Assembly (NCBI RefSeq): GCF_001625305.1
Contig: NW_017803335.1
Location: 363,691-427,690, forward strand
DNA from: Branchiostoma belcheri
Lineage: Eukaryota > Chordata > Leptocardii > Amphioxiformes > Branchiostomatidae
Reading direction: 5' to 3'
Length of the DNA: 64,000 nucleotides
In this document: piece by piece, positions 1 through 13,490 of the stretch
Position numbering within the stretch: the stretch's first letter is position 1
How the letters are laid out: every line of letters starts with the position of its first letter
Notes under the pieces: model-generated
What the model was told of the DNA's origin: nothing
Seen by the model: only the letters and a program-made list of their open reading frames with translations
Databases searched by the model: none
Program-made: the position numbers and the translations under genes

Positions 1-102
1 AGAATTTCAGGTTACTCATTTTTATCATACTTTTCACTCACGCAAACCGCCGGGTGGTGCCCGGGCTGTGACCTGTGACCTTTAAGTGTTACCCAGACTC
101 AC

Positions 103-217
103 CATCAGGTCTCCTGCCAGTGCGGAGGAATGTTCTAGTGGCGCCCACATGTCCACAGTTGTAGTACAGTGCACGTGTGGCCATCAGCAGAGAAATGTCA
201 AACTCGATCATCAACTC
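103..217 (-). CDS. TERF2IP: TERF2IP exon 10: RCT domain core
   Basis: 115 bp, acceptor TTTGTGTGCAG, donor GTGAGTCTGG. It encodes ELMIEFDISLLMATRALYYN, then CGHVGATRTFLRTGRRPDG. This lines up with the RCT region that binds TRF2 (L-x6-S..A...N.G....T..FL..G.R.DG). Leaves in phase 1; the terminal exon must lie to the left of the window. Confidence 0.9.
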
Positions 218-3200
218 CTGCACACAAACAAAAACGTGCTGGACACTCCAGAATCAAAATTATCATTCAAACCAAAAAATTAAAATGCACCATTGGCTTT
301 TTGACAAAATATTTATACTAAACACACAACGAAAGTTCAGCTATGCTGGGGAGCTTTCGAGACGTACTCTGTCTCTTCATCAACCCGATTAAGATCTCGT
401 CTTGGAGTTCTCTTGTCACGTGACTTGATGAGATAATCACATGACAAGAGACAGTCATATACAGTTTTTGGGTTGTGCCCCTCGCCTTAAGGCCAAATCA
501 ATTTAATTTCATGGTTCAGCCAGTGTACAGAAAGTGTGAAATGGAGCGATATGGAACGAAATATGAAAAAAAAAAACAATGTATATCATCGACAGCAGAA
601 AGTACACTGTACAAAGAAAGGGAAATGAGAAAAAACAGCCAGCTTATAGAATCATATTGTTTCTTGAGGTGATTGCTTGGGCAAGCTTGACTGTACGTAT
701 TCATTGATAAATGACAATGTACATGTATCTATGACTAGAAAACCTCCTCCAGACTTAACTACTCCTTTTAAGATTATAAATGTCTACATTCCAATACCTA
801 CCTTGATTTTCACACATCCTTCCAGGACAGTCAATAAGTGAGCTTCATCCTCCTCATCCCTCTTCTGCTTATTTTGCCTCGTTCCTGTTTGAAATAGTTA
901 TTTTGTTAACTTGAATTAGTTCAGTCTGTATAATTTTAAAGTTTGTTATGTAGAGTTGTGAGACAGAGTTGGTCATGTGGAGCTGTGACAGTGTGAGACA
1001 GAGTTGGTCATGTGGAGCTGTGAGTGTGACAGTGTGAGACAGAGTTGGTCATGTGGAGCTGTGACAGTGTGAGACAGAGTTGGTCATGTGGAGCTGTGAC
1101 AGTGTGAGACAGAGTTGGTCATGTGGAGCTGTGACAGTGTGAGACAGAGTTGGTCATGTGGAGCTGTGACAGTGTGAGACAGAGTTGGTCATGTGGAGCT
1201 GTGAGATAGTAGAGTTGGTAATGTGAAGCTGTGAGACAGTAGAACTTGGTAATGTAAAGCTGTTCACCCTCACCATTTTCCTTTTGTTCATCGTCACCAT
1301 CTACTTTCTGTCCATCCTCACCATCTTCCTTTTGCTCATCTTCACCATCTTTCTTCTGTTCATCCTTACCATCTTCCTTCTGTCCATCCTCACCACCCTC
1401 TTTCTGCTCATCCTTACCATTTTCCTTCTGTCCATCTTCACCATCTTTCTTCTGTCCATCTTCACCATCTTCCTTCTGTTTGTCCTCAATATCTTCCATC
1501 TGTCCATCCTTACCATCTTCCATCTGTTCATCCTCACCATCATTCTTCTGTCCATCTTCACCATCTTTCTTCTGTCCATCCTCACCATCTTCCATCTGTT
1601 CGTCCTCACCATCTTCCTTCTGTTTATCCTCACCATCTTCCCTCTGTCCACCGTCCTCCTGTTCTTTTTGTATACGCCCACCATCTACACCTTTTACTTG
1701 ATGTTTGTCGTGCTCTTCCCCATCCTTGGCATCATTTTGATGAAGCTTGATTCTCTTCTCTGGTGGTGTGTCCTCTTCTTTCACCTAGACATTGTACATA
1801 GGTGGAAGCGAACATACAGTCATTTTTAGCAGTTTCAATATTTTGAGATATTTCAAAATGGCCTGAACCCCCATTTTGAGCACAGTTTCTAATCTATAAA
1901 ATCATTCAATGTAGAAAAAAACTGATTTGTTTGAATACATGACATCATTAAAACTGTTCGAACGATACCATGGAACTTCTGAACATTCAACTTCTGACAT
2001 TATTAATTATGCTTCTAACTTCCAACAAGGATCTGACTTCCGGAAGTCAGCATAGCGGATCATTCATCTGATAGAAGTCGATGAGTTCAACTAGAAAATT
2101 CATGGTGAAATTTCCCTCTAAACTATTAAACTCTGGTAAGACAGTAGCAGATGTACATCTTTCTTGATTTTACCAGTACCTTTTTCACATCAACTGCTAG
2201 GACTGACAGATGGTTATCCATATCATCACTAGTAGTACTGCAGGCTGACAGCATACTCTGGACATCAGGGGTAGACTGCAGTGCTCCGACCCCAGCAACA
2301 ACCGTCATCTCTAGACCTCTGCCGCAGACACCTTGTATATACACACGTCTGTCATGAATCAAGGTTCTTACCAGAATTTTTTTTCACAATGTGGAGGTCA
2401 AGTACAGAAGAACAACTTTCCGCAGCATGGAGTCCCAAAGACCACATTAGGGGGTCTGGTATTCTCCCCAAAAAATTAAAAACCCTCTGAGACACTATTT
2501 CTACCTTATTGAGGGACAAATTTTGAAAACACGTTTTCCCTCTGTTATAGCTTTATTCTGAACTCAGATTTAGGAAGGGTCACAAGGTTCTCCTCAAAAA
2601 GGAACACCCTACGCTGGTTGAAAGTTGTAAGGAGCTAAATGACAGTATATCCAAAAAGGAGACTCCTATGGCCAAACAGCCTAGTGAGAATGCTGTAAAT
2701 ATCATGTGTGGCTAATGGTGTTTGATGACAAATAATGATTCACAAAGATAAATGTCTTCACATGAGGAGATAGTCAAACCTGCCAAGGTGACCACCTCTT
2801 CAAGCTGGCCACCTGGCCGAGGTGACCGCTTTTTCTTGGTCCCAAAAATTTTCCCCATTGATGCAAGCATTAAGGGACCTGTCCAAGGTGATCACGTGGC
2901 CAACGCGACTGTGACCGCCCTGAGAAGGCCCGATACCTGCCCGCATGGTGGACACATCATTTTCAATTACAATGTAGGCCACACCGACTTAATTTTATGG
3001 ATGACATCCGCACGCGCATTGATTTTCGCCTGATCTTGAAAAAAAAAGATCACGTCTTCCGAGGCCCTGACCATGGTAGCCCATTTTTGGTTAGCGACAA
3101 CGAAGACGGTTGTAACTCTGGAGGACAGCACCCAGGCCAGGCTACCAGAGCTCCAGGAGTCAAGAACTCAGTACATACCTACAGTGTCGATTCATAAATT

Positions 3201-6200
3201 CTGCAAAAATCCAGCATGTGTCGGCTTGTCATATACGTCGCTATGTAATACGCCAAATTCACAATACCGGCTTTGTATTCCTGTGGTTTAGTAGCATTTT
3301 TATTTTTGGCCGGATTTTTCTTTTTTTCGCCCGCGCGCACTAGTACGGGGGTCTTCAGAGGATGTCATCCATAAAATCAAGTCGGTGTGGCCTTGTATTG
3401 ATTATTGATGATAATAAGAAATCATGGAGAAACCAGCCAGTTTACTCCACTGCTGGATGATGTTTTTGTTCGACGTAAATTGTTCCATGTGCCACCCTCT
3501 TCACATGCATTCACCACAGAACTGAAGATGCTCACAGCATGCCTACAGCATTTGAAAACCATTGATGTCTCAGTCATGTTGTGAGGTGACCCTCTTCAAG
3601 GAGACCACTTTTCTTTGGTCCCCTGGGTGGGGGCTTGAACTACTTTAACTGTATACTTGGTCTTGGTTTAGACTAAATCTGGCACAGCTATATTTTGATC
3701 ATTTGAAGGATGCTTACCTTCTACCTGGCAGACCTTCTGTCCTGGTCTTAGTGGACTTCTTGTGAGAGGTGTGCTGACCAGGGCGGGATCTTGGCCAATA
3801 TTGGAACTACTAGTTACAACTGAGTCTTCTGTAAGGTTAGCAGGATCCTGCTGCTCCTCAGCAGACGAATCAAATGTGTCTATGTCCAGGTTGCCATCTT
3901 TGTCAGAATCGCCACTATGAAGCTCCACCAAATCATCATCATCATCCTCCATTGTCGAATTTTCATCCATCCTGAACTGAAGCTTGGAATACTTCAACCT
4001 GTCTGTCATATTGAACAGGTGCTCCTTGCCTTTCAGGTGCTTCAGGTAGTGGTCTCTCATAGCATGCCAGGAGTGTTTGGTCACCTGGGGTAGACATATA
4101 CTACATGTATATACAGTAGGTAGGTCTGTGTACCAGTACTGTGCCATGAAAAATTGATAAGGTACAGGTCCAAACAAGAGTTCCACGATCTCATACCATC
4201 GCCAAATGATGTTAACCCTTGAGGTTGACGAATTATTTAATCATTGATTTTGTAAGAGCCTCATTTGCATGGATTATATCAGTTGATCGTATTCTCTACC
4301 CAATGACAACCGTATCTTAACAAAAAGGCTATTATAGCACTGCCTTATAAATTATACAAATGAGGTCATGATTTGAATAAATTATGTTTATTGATGTTCG
4401 CACCCACTTAACTTTCAAATGTAGCAAGTATGAAATTCCCAGCAGTTACAACTATGAAATTATGAACATTTCGCATTAATTATGCAAATTAGCTCATTAC
4501 ATAATCTATATCCTCCGATGTTTTTTCGTTCTCAATTACATGTCACAAGTGTTTCATAGTCCTATTATCGAACAAAGTAGATTTATAGAATTTCCTCATT
4601 AATTATGCAAATTAGCTTCTGATTTGCATAATTGTCATCTTATTATGTCAAGCATCACTTCAGCTACCTACATACCAAAAGTCACGACAATCCGTCAACC
4701 GGTTCTTGAGTTATCCTCCTTCGAGGATTTTTCAAGAAACGCTCCTGCAGTTTCAGAACAAGCCGCTAGGGGGCCCAAACTCATGTCACTTCTTCCCTAC
4801 CCCAAGAGCTATCTACCAACCAAAATTCGTGACCCTAGCATGTCCAGATCATGAGATATCAAAACCGGAAGTTCTGCTGCAGTACCAAAAAAAGCTGCCA
4901 GGGGGCCGAGATTCCAATCATTTATAGGTCTCATCAAGACCTACCAACCTACCAAGTATCATGGCAATGCATATCTAGTTTCTTGAGTTATGCGGTTCAC
5001 AGACAAACGGACAGACGGACAAACGCTACTGAAAACGTAACCTTCTTGCCGAAGGTAAATAGCTAATCCCTACTGTACCGTACTAGTATAAAATAAACTT
5101 ACACTATTTCATTTGGTTAATTGTGGTCTAGCTGGTCCCCATTGAGATAGGACAGTGTGTTTGTGTTACAGACTGGCAGTGGCAAACTATCCTGAAAGAT
5201 CTGTTATTGTCTTTCGTGCATCAACAAGGGCATGCCCGCAGACGGTGTATAAAATTACGTGCCGATTACACAAAGAGAACCCAGTGTTTTGACTGCGAAC
5301 ACGAAAAATCAGCTCTTCACAACACTCCGTCCGACACTAAGGCTGAAAAAGGAGATGGAATTTGGAATATACTAATTGTAGAAATACAAATGTTATGACA
5401 CAAGTCACACAAGTTGAATAAAAGAACACAGTGTAACAAGAAACAAGTCTTCTATTCGTCATAAAGATAAATTTAACAAAACAGCAGTAGTCGCCCTGTT
5501 CTGATTCTTTCCTTTATCACATCTTCTCTTATTATATTTTGCGACACTGTCGTAACACTTTCATCAGAATACAGTAAGTTTTTTTCCATTAACAGTCCAA
5601 AATCAAATAACGTAGGGTGGGGGTCTAACACGGGTGACGGCGCGTCTGTAAAATCTGTGGCGAACCCTTTCAGGGTGTTCTGTAGTATAAAAAGAGTACA
5701 GAGATTCTTTTGTACTTTAGACCAAATTGATTATTAAAAAGAGTAAAGAATACACATGTTCATTTCTCTAGAACAATGTACCTCTGACGAAGACATGAAT
5801 TCTCCGACCTCTAGTTAGTTTATGTCACTTTGATCCGGTACACGTACATGTGGTATGAGGCCACCAAGGTAGGAGGTGAAGACTAAAACATCTTAATTTT
5901 ACCCATATCTGGTCTTAGACTTCTCCATAAACAAAAAGGTACTGTTAAATGCAAAGTTTCTGTAAGTTCTTATTGAAGCAGTTCAGAATGACATGTCAGG
6001 AAAAATCAACACTTGTAAATTGGGTCAGAAGGTTGAAGTGAATACCGAGTGGTTTGGTTGAAAATTCTAGTGAATTAATTTCTTCGATTAATTCTCATTA
6101 TAAACACTATACCTTATACAGCTCCATCTCCTTCCATATCTTATTGCCAGCCACTGGTCTGCCTGGGTCAGAGTTCTCTGCCACATACTTCAATATAGCT

Positions 6201-9200
6201 ACCTTCTCACTCTTCAGGAATGGCTCACGACTGAAAACAGTAATACTGTAGCTTCACTGTACGATTCTCATCAGTACAAACTAACTGTTTCAATGTAATT
6301 ACATTTGTACTATGCAGCTTATTATAAAAAAGTAATAATTAAAGAGTAATTATTGATATTTACTTTGGACCACAGCCAAATCACAATATACATGTAATGT
6401 TACATGTAGTTTTGGATAAACCAGTATTGTGATAAGTTCTGAATTCAAAACAATGTTACAAAATGATCCTATGGACAACTTATAAGTCATCATACCCCTT
6501 TCCGGAAGCTTTCATGGCCACTGATCTTTTGGAGGAGGAGACTGTAGAACTCATGCCCTTCAATCTGGAAATGTAATAAATACATGTATATCATTATCAA
6601 ACCAGTATACTAGTCAGCATCTCATCCATCTTTCCATCATTTGAATCATTTTGACGGAAATTTCACAGCTCTGATGATGGACAAAAATTTTGCTCAATCC
6701 GTCATCTTTGACGGACACAAATCAGCATATAAAGATATGAAACGAGATGTCATTAAACTATGCTTAGTCTGTCAGCAAAATTTACCCCTGTAACTTTTTG
6801 GGTCTCAGGACAAACTAATGTTCAAGTCTATCTCTAACTGTTAAATCTATTAACTTTACCACTTAAGGGAGATAGAAGACACAGTGCCGAGTCGATCACA
6901 ATTGTATGGGTTGTTGTATTGTGCTTGACTACTACAGAAACTACAACAGATCAAATGGTCTAGTTTAAGTTACAGTCTTAGAGTTACGGGTTTAGTTACA
7001 GATGAGAACTATGTATAATCTATAACGGAGTTAACTAGTGTATGTGTTGACTAAGCTGAGTTCTGGTCTTGAATACATTCAAAAGCAAGCGGGCTAACTT
7101 AAATTATTCCTACTAGCTGCTCTCACCAGCTGACTAGTGGCTAATGCTAATGACAGGGCTCAAAATAATTTTTTTCAGGTACATGCAAAATTGCACATTA
7201 GCAAAAATTTTAGGTGCAGTTTCAAAAATTTATGTGCAAAATTATATGGTAAAGGTTAGACATCCACGTAATAAGAATAAACAAAAAAAAACAGTTACTT
7301 AAGCAACTGGATATGATTTTGGAAATGGTCAGACTTTTCAGTTAGCTTTCCACTACCTTTCGTCAGTGACACAGTCTAAGAGACCACAGGACAATGGCTG
7401 GTTTATAAGCACAAGCTATTGATTGATATGCAAAAATAAGTGAAGACCATTTTTATGGAAGTCCAAAAGGAAATAAAAGTTACACAAGTCAAGACAAGGA
7501 CGATGCAAATTAGTCAAAAAGCGCCTTTTGTTTCAGAATAGGAGCATAAGACTAGTGTTGTCTGTCCTGGGAGCTAATCTTTGCCTTCATGCCCCCCTCC
7601 TGCTCTAGGTGCAAAATTGCACATTCAAAATATTTTTAAGTGCAAATCTTGAAAATCATGTGCATTTTGCACATTGCACATAGATATTTTGAGCCCTGTA
7701 ATGAACATGTAGATGAGCTAAGGATCTAAACTGGCAGCCCTATTCACACTGCGCGATCATTGGATCAAGCCTCCAATGACGTTATCCTATACAGTAACTA
7801 TATGGGCATAGACTGATTCCCCTGCACTGCCGGTTACTGAAATCCTCCGCTACGGTGAGATGTGTGGACTATTGAAGCTTGTGACATGAACAACACAGGC
7901 AGATATGGATTATGCAAATGAAGACTTAATTTGCATAATTAATGAGAAAATGTTATAATTCCATTGTGATAACTACCTGGAGTTTCATACTTGGGCATTT
8001 AAAAGTTAAGTGCAGGTGAACATCATTAAACATAACTTATTCCAATAAGGACCTCATTTGCATAATTTATGAGGAAATGCTATCATGACATTCTTTGTTA
8101 AGATAAGACTGTCTTTAAGACTGTCATTAGGTGAATAACATGATCAACTGATATAATTCATGCAAATGGGGATCTTCAGACCTTGTTTTCATGATTAATG
8201 AAAATCATTTAAAATTCGTCAACATTCCTCAAGGCCCAAGGGTAACATCATTTGGCAAAGGTATGAGATCGTGGAACTCTAGGTACTTGTGACATTGACT
8301 GTTATCACTTATTAAGTATAAAAGAAATAAAATAGTTTTGAACAGTCCTAAGTATGATCCACACTTCTTAGTATGTTCAATGTTACCTGTACCAGTGCAG
8401 GTATGCTGAAAAAAAATTCAAGCCCTGACTTACTTATAGTTTTCCAAAGGTAGTAAGGTGTTCTTCTCCACACAGTCCAGTATATATCTGTAGGAATAAT
8501 TGTTGTCTCCAGTTACTGACTGTCCTTCTGCTGCCAGTCTACAGGGACACAAGATTGAAGGTAAGACTTGGACAATTAACATACATGTAGTTACACACAC
8601 TCGTCCAGTGTTCTAGCCAGCCTGAATTTGTTTTTCTGTCATCTCAATTTTGTTTGAGTCACATTGACGTCACATTACGCAGTTGATACATGTGACTCGG
8701 AGAGCAGTGGATCGTAAGTTGCAGGAAGTCTGTGCCGCCCCCCGTCTTTGTTGAGGGAAGGTTATAGTGCCCAAATGTACATATAGAATCTGAACATATG
8801 GCCTATTTATTCCCTCGTGCAAAAAAAAGTATGTTACATAATACTAGTATTATGTTACATGTAAACAAATGTACTTACTTGACAGTGTTTTCGTCCCGAT
8901 CTCTACTGGTTAATATTCCACCTCCATGCTACATGGAAAAAGCAAGTGTAGCAACATGTTAACATAGTATAGCAGCAACACGTTGTTCATGTCTTTCAAT
9001 TCTTATTCACAACAGTTACTCCAATTGGGTGACTGTGATCATGACATTTTCATTTTGGCTCTCCTGTCACAGTAAAAGGCAAAACAAACAAGAATTCGGA
9101 GACCTCATACCCCCATGAAATATGTAGAATTTTTGCAAAATGTTTGTTATTTGTCTCATTGATTATTGAAATAAGGTCATAATTACCATACTCTCACCCC

Positions 9201-12200
9201 TCGAATAAACGTACCGGTATGTTTATTTTTTTTCGCCTTGAAATCCGCCCGGTACGTTCTTATTTTAGACGGTACGTTTATTTTTTTTCAGAATCAAAAA
9301 AAGTTCTGGGCAAATTTGCGGTCATGAACAAAAAAGTACGTAACAGTTACCATTTCTCTGCGCCGACAGCAGAGTTAAAATGTCACAAAAAGCACATGTC
9401 TGAACGTAAGAAGGAAGTTCCTGCTACAAATAATACATTTAAGTCTTTTTGTAGTAACTTGTTGCGGTATTCTAGCGGGAACTTTTCATTTTTGTCGTTA
9501 GTTCTGCCAGTACGCAAGAAGATCCGACAAGACCTAGGGTGGCCTCTCTGGGGTTGAACGTCCGTGAATAAACTAGTAACTCTCGTGTCCCTTTTTTTTG
9601 TTGCCCCGAACATCCACCCGGTCCGATCTCATTTTGGACGGTGCATATAATAATTTTTCAAAATCGGGGCATAGTTAACAAAGTTCTGCCCATGCATATA
9701 TGACATGTTGCAAAGTGGCCGCTACTTTGGGTGGATGCGTCCGGGCATCGTGGCTTTCCAAAAACTTACACCCAGAAAAAATGTTTTCTCCAAGAGGGCA
9801 TGTACTTTCAATGCTGTTAACTTGCAAACTATTCATATCAATTACACATCAAAATGTTTAAAAATGTTCTTGTCCCCCTACTAGAGAATGAACCATTCTT
9901 CCAAGAACTTGCCAAAAATATATTGTGGCCCCGCCTCCCATCATTTGCATACTAACACAAACTTCAAAGCTTGCTACATTTTGTAAGTGAAACCTGAGAC
10001 CCTTGAGATTGTGGCAGTGTTGCAAATTGTTGACATCGTGTGAACTATGTGTGTGTCAATTGAAAACTGAAGTTTTTTAAAGGTATAAAAATGAAATACC
10101 ATTCAAAATCTAACATTATATTCTATATTTGATTCTTTTCCCTATGACTTTTACACATTACTGCAAATTTGTATAGAGCATGTATTTAGCATATTGTAAA
10201 TTTCTGTTGAACTTCAAACTCTATTCATGTAATTTTTCTTAACCTTAAAAATCAAGGACTCTTATTTCAAAACTTGATAGCATTGTTCCTACTCAATGCA
10301 TGCATGCAATGCAATGATCAACAACAAATTGTATGAACTCAGAGTCAGGTCTCAATGTAGATGGATAATGTACTAAGATATAGATTAGACTGCACAACAT
10401 ATACATGTACTTCTCATTAACCTGTAAGAATGCAGGCTGATAATTTGGTAGTTTTCCAGGGGTATGTTTATTTGGGGGGGGGGTATATTTAGTAGGTTTT
10501 GAAGATTTCTCGGGGGTACTTTTATTCCGGGGGTATGTTTATTTGGGACCAGTATTTGCAAGGGACACATACACCGTGAGAACACATTTTAGTAGCATAA
10601 ACATTGCTTACACATGTCAATTTAAAATTTTCTGGGGGGTACTTTTATTCCAGGGGGTACTTTTATTCGAGAGGTGAGAGTAGTTACCTCCATGAAATGT
10701 GTCATGGAGGTTATATTTTCAGTTGCGTTTATCTGTCCGTCCGTCCGTCTGTTGGTCAACAAGATAACTCAAGAACGCCTGGATGGATTGGTTTCATACT
10801 TGGTGTGTTGGTAGGGTGTGACGAAAACTGGAAATGATTAGATTTTGGTCCCCCTAGTGGCTTCCCTTGGTACTGCAGCGCAACTTCCGGTTTTGATATC
10901 TCGCGATCTGGACATGCTAGGGTCATGAAATTTTGATGGAAGGTAGCTCTTGTGCTTGGGAAGAAGTCTTATGAGTTTGGGCCCCCTAGCGGCTTGTTCT
11001 GGAACTGCAGGGCACTTTCTGGCGAAATGTTTAAAAGCCAATAAGTCCAGACAGGAACAACATATTTTCATTATTTTTGGTGTGTAGTTAGCTGTGAGAG
11101 AGATGTACATAATTAAATGCAAATTATGCAAATGAGGACTTTATTTGCATAATTAATGAGGAAATTCTATAAGTACAGTGTTTTACATTATACTACTTAC
11201 ATACATGTAATGTATGTAACCTATGGCAGGCGGAACTTCAACAGATACTAATTATGCAAATGATTACCTAATTTGCATAATTAATGCGAAAATTCTATGG
11301 TTTCGTAATGGTGAATGATGAGACATCTGTAAGTTAATCAAAATTTAACATACATCACGATGCATATATCATGTTAATGCAGAGGTCATTTGCACAATTT
11401 AAAGAAGAAATTTTACATTTACATATCAAGATCATATTTCATGGAGGTATGAGATCTCGGAATTCTAGTTTATTTATGGTTTTCTACACTCAAATTACAA
11501 TATTTTGGGTGTGAAATTCCTACCCTTTGGCAATGTTTCATTTTAACATGTCCTCCTTAATTATGCAAATGACCTCTACATTAACATAATATATGCAGTG
11601 ATGTTAACCTTTAAGTATCTTACGCATGTCACAATGTATAAAATTCCCATCATTCACCATTAATGAATCATAGAATTTTCACATTAATTATGCAAATTAG
11701 GTCATTATTTGCATAATTGGTATCTAATGATATTCCACCTGCCATAGATAACATTCATTAGGCCAGAGCAAGTAAATTTTATGGATGACATCCTCTGCAG
11801 ATTCAAAATCTAATGCGAGCGGGCGAAAAAAAACAAGGCGGGCTTAAAAAACAAGGTTCCTACATTTTAAAATTTTGACTCAATCATTGCTAATTAATTG
11901 TACAAATGGTTTTGATTCAGTAGGAACATTACATATACACAGCCAGAATCACATATCACTGCATCAAAGTAAGAAACAAAACATTAAATCAGAGCCTTTT
12001 CTTCTTTCGTCTCTTTATAGTTATCTGCCAAACCACCTTCCGGCATGGCAACAGACATCTTTGCCTATTTTCGGCATGGTGACCACTGACCACTGTCAAA
12101 TTAAAAAAATTCTTCAGAAGCACCTCTACATTTAAAAGGCTTTTGGGACTGGCCACACATAACCCATTGTTTTGAAGGGGGGGGCGGTGGAGTGAATCCT

Positions 12201-13443
12201 TCAGGCAGATACGAAGTTAGTTAATTTTACCAAGCCGCCACCTTCCCACTACTCACATACTGGAAACATTCCCACTACAAATTACCAGGTAAGATCACGT
12301 TAAAAATAAAACAAAACGCCTCTTTTCTTTCAATCACGAGACAAATAGTTTTGAAAAATAACTTGCTGCATCGTAGCTTTCATTGCTGTTTCATTCAACA
12401 AAAGTTCTCGTCGATTGTAAAATGATTGAACTCATCTGTTGTCTCTAGTACAGTATCAATGGTAGCGTTATCATAGCGTGCCAAAAATTGGCGTCGTAAG
12501 TCAGAAAATCCGCGGAAAAGAAACTCGTAACACGTATTCTCTCCTGCAAAACGGGGAGCCATTTTCTATGTAAGTAGCAGCTCGCGTTCTACGCTCTTAT
12601 TGGTAGGACCGCTAGCAATGACGTCACATCGCCGGAATCTAATTCACTTCGCGTTCACACTCGCGAAGTTTGTTGGTTGGTTCCGCGGAGCGTTCCTCCT
12701 TGAGGTCAATGGAGGTCAAGCCGGTAGGCATACGTGCTTATTAGCAGCTTGGATGTTAGGCTGGAAAACACTCTGTATATAGCTATTATGAGTAACTGTT
12801 GGTTATGATAGTATTTGTGCTTTACTATGATTTATAAACCAACATGTTTGCGTTCTGTTGCCTGTATAAAGCAAAAATGAAAAACATTCTAACGTCAAAC
12901 CAGAGGAATAACTTTTAAAAACTGGTAAATACGTCAGAGTTACAGTGTTTTTTTCCATTCAGACAAGCATAGACCAAGGAGGTTTAACTCCATGCATAGA
13001 CAATGTATCCAGACTACCAGAGCGTTGGAAAAGGTTGTTAGCCCATGTATACTGCATATTAACCCATTACGCGGTCGGTTGCGGTCGGTTGAGGCCGGTT
13101 GAGGTATTTACATTGTAAGCATACCGATCAAGAACACTACATTACCCACTGCATTGATAGGTAGAAAAACTGTAACAACTTTCAAGTGAAGGGGGTTTCT
13201 TCATAGCCTCCTTCGCAGACTTGTTGGGTTACGGTAGCGGCATTATTATTTTTTTTGGTGAGTGACAAGAGTTATTCCGTGGAGGGACGATTTTGCCGCC
13301 GAGGGAGTTTTGCCACAGAGAGACAGTTTTGCGCCGGGGGCCTTGTCGCTCACTGAAAAAAGTTACACTGCCACCCAACAAGTCTGCGAAGGAGTTTAGT
13401 CTCTGCAACTGCGCTGGGGCCAAAAATCATGAGTTTAATAGCG

Positions 13444-13490
<47 letters not shown>

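Noticed and set aside
950-1205. CRISPR-like array
   Set aside because: Units are contiguous with no unique spacers, and the host is an animal genome. It is a minisatellite.
1284-1829. 181-codon plus-strand ORF and 127-codon minus ORF over the acidic repeat
   Set aside because: Other-frame readings of the TERF2IP exon 8 repeat (18/24 bp units keep all frames open). The real frame is fixed by splice phase with exons 7 and 9.
9219-9557. 112-codon plus ORF as a transposase fragment
   Set aside because: It begins in the iterated GTAC-TTTATT motif, shows no transposase motif and is overlapped by an equally open minus frame.
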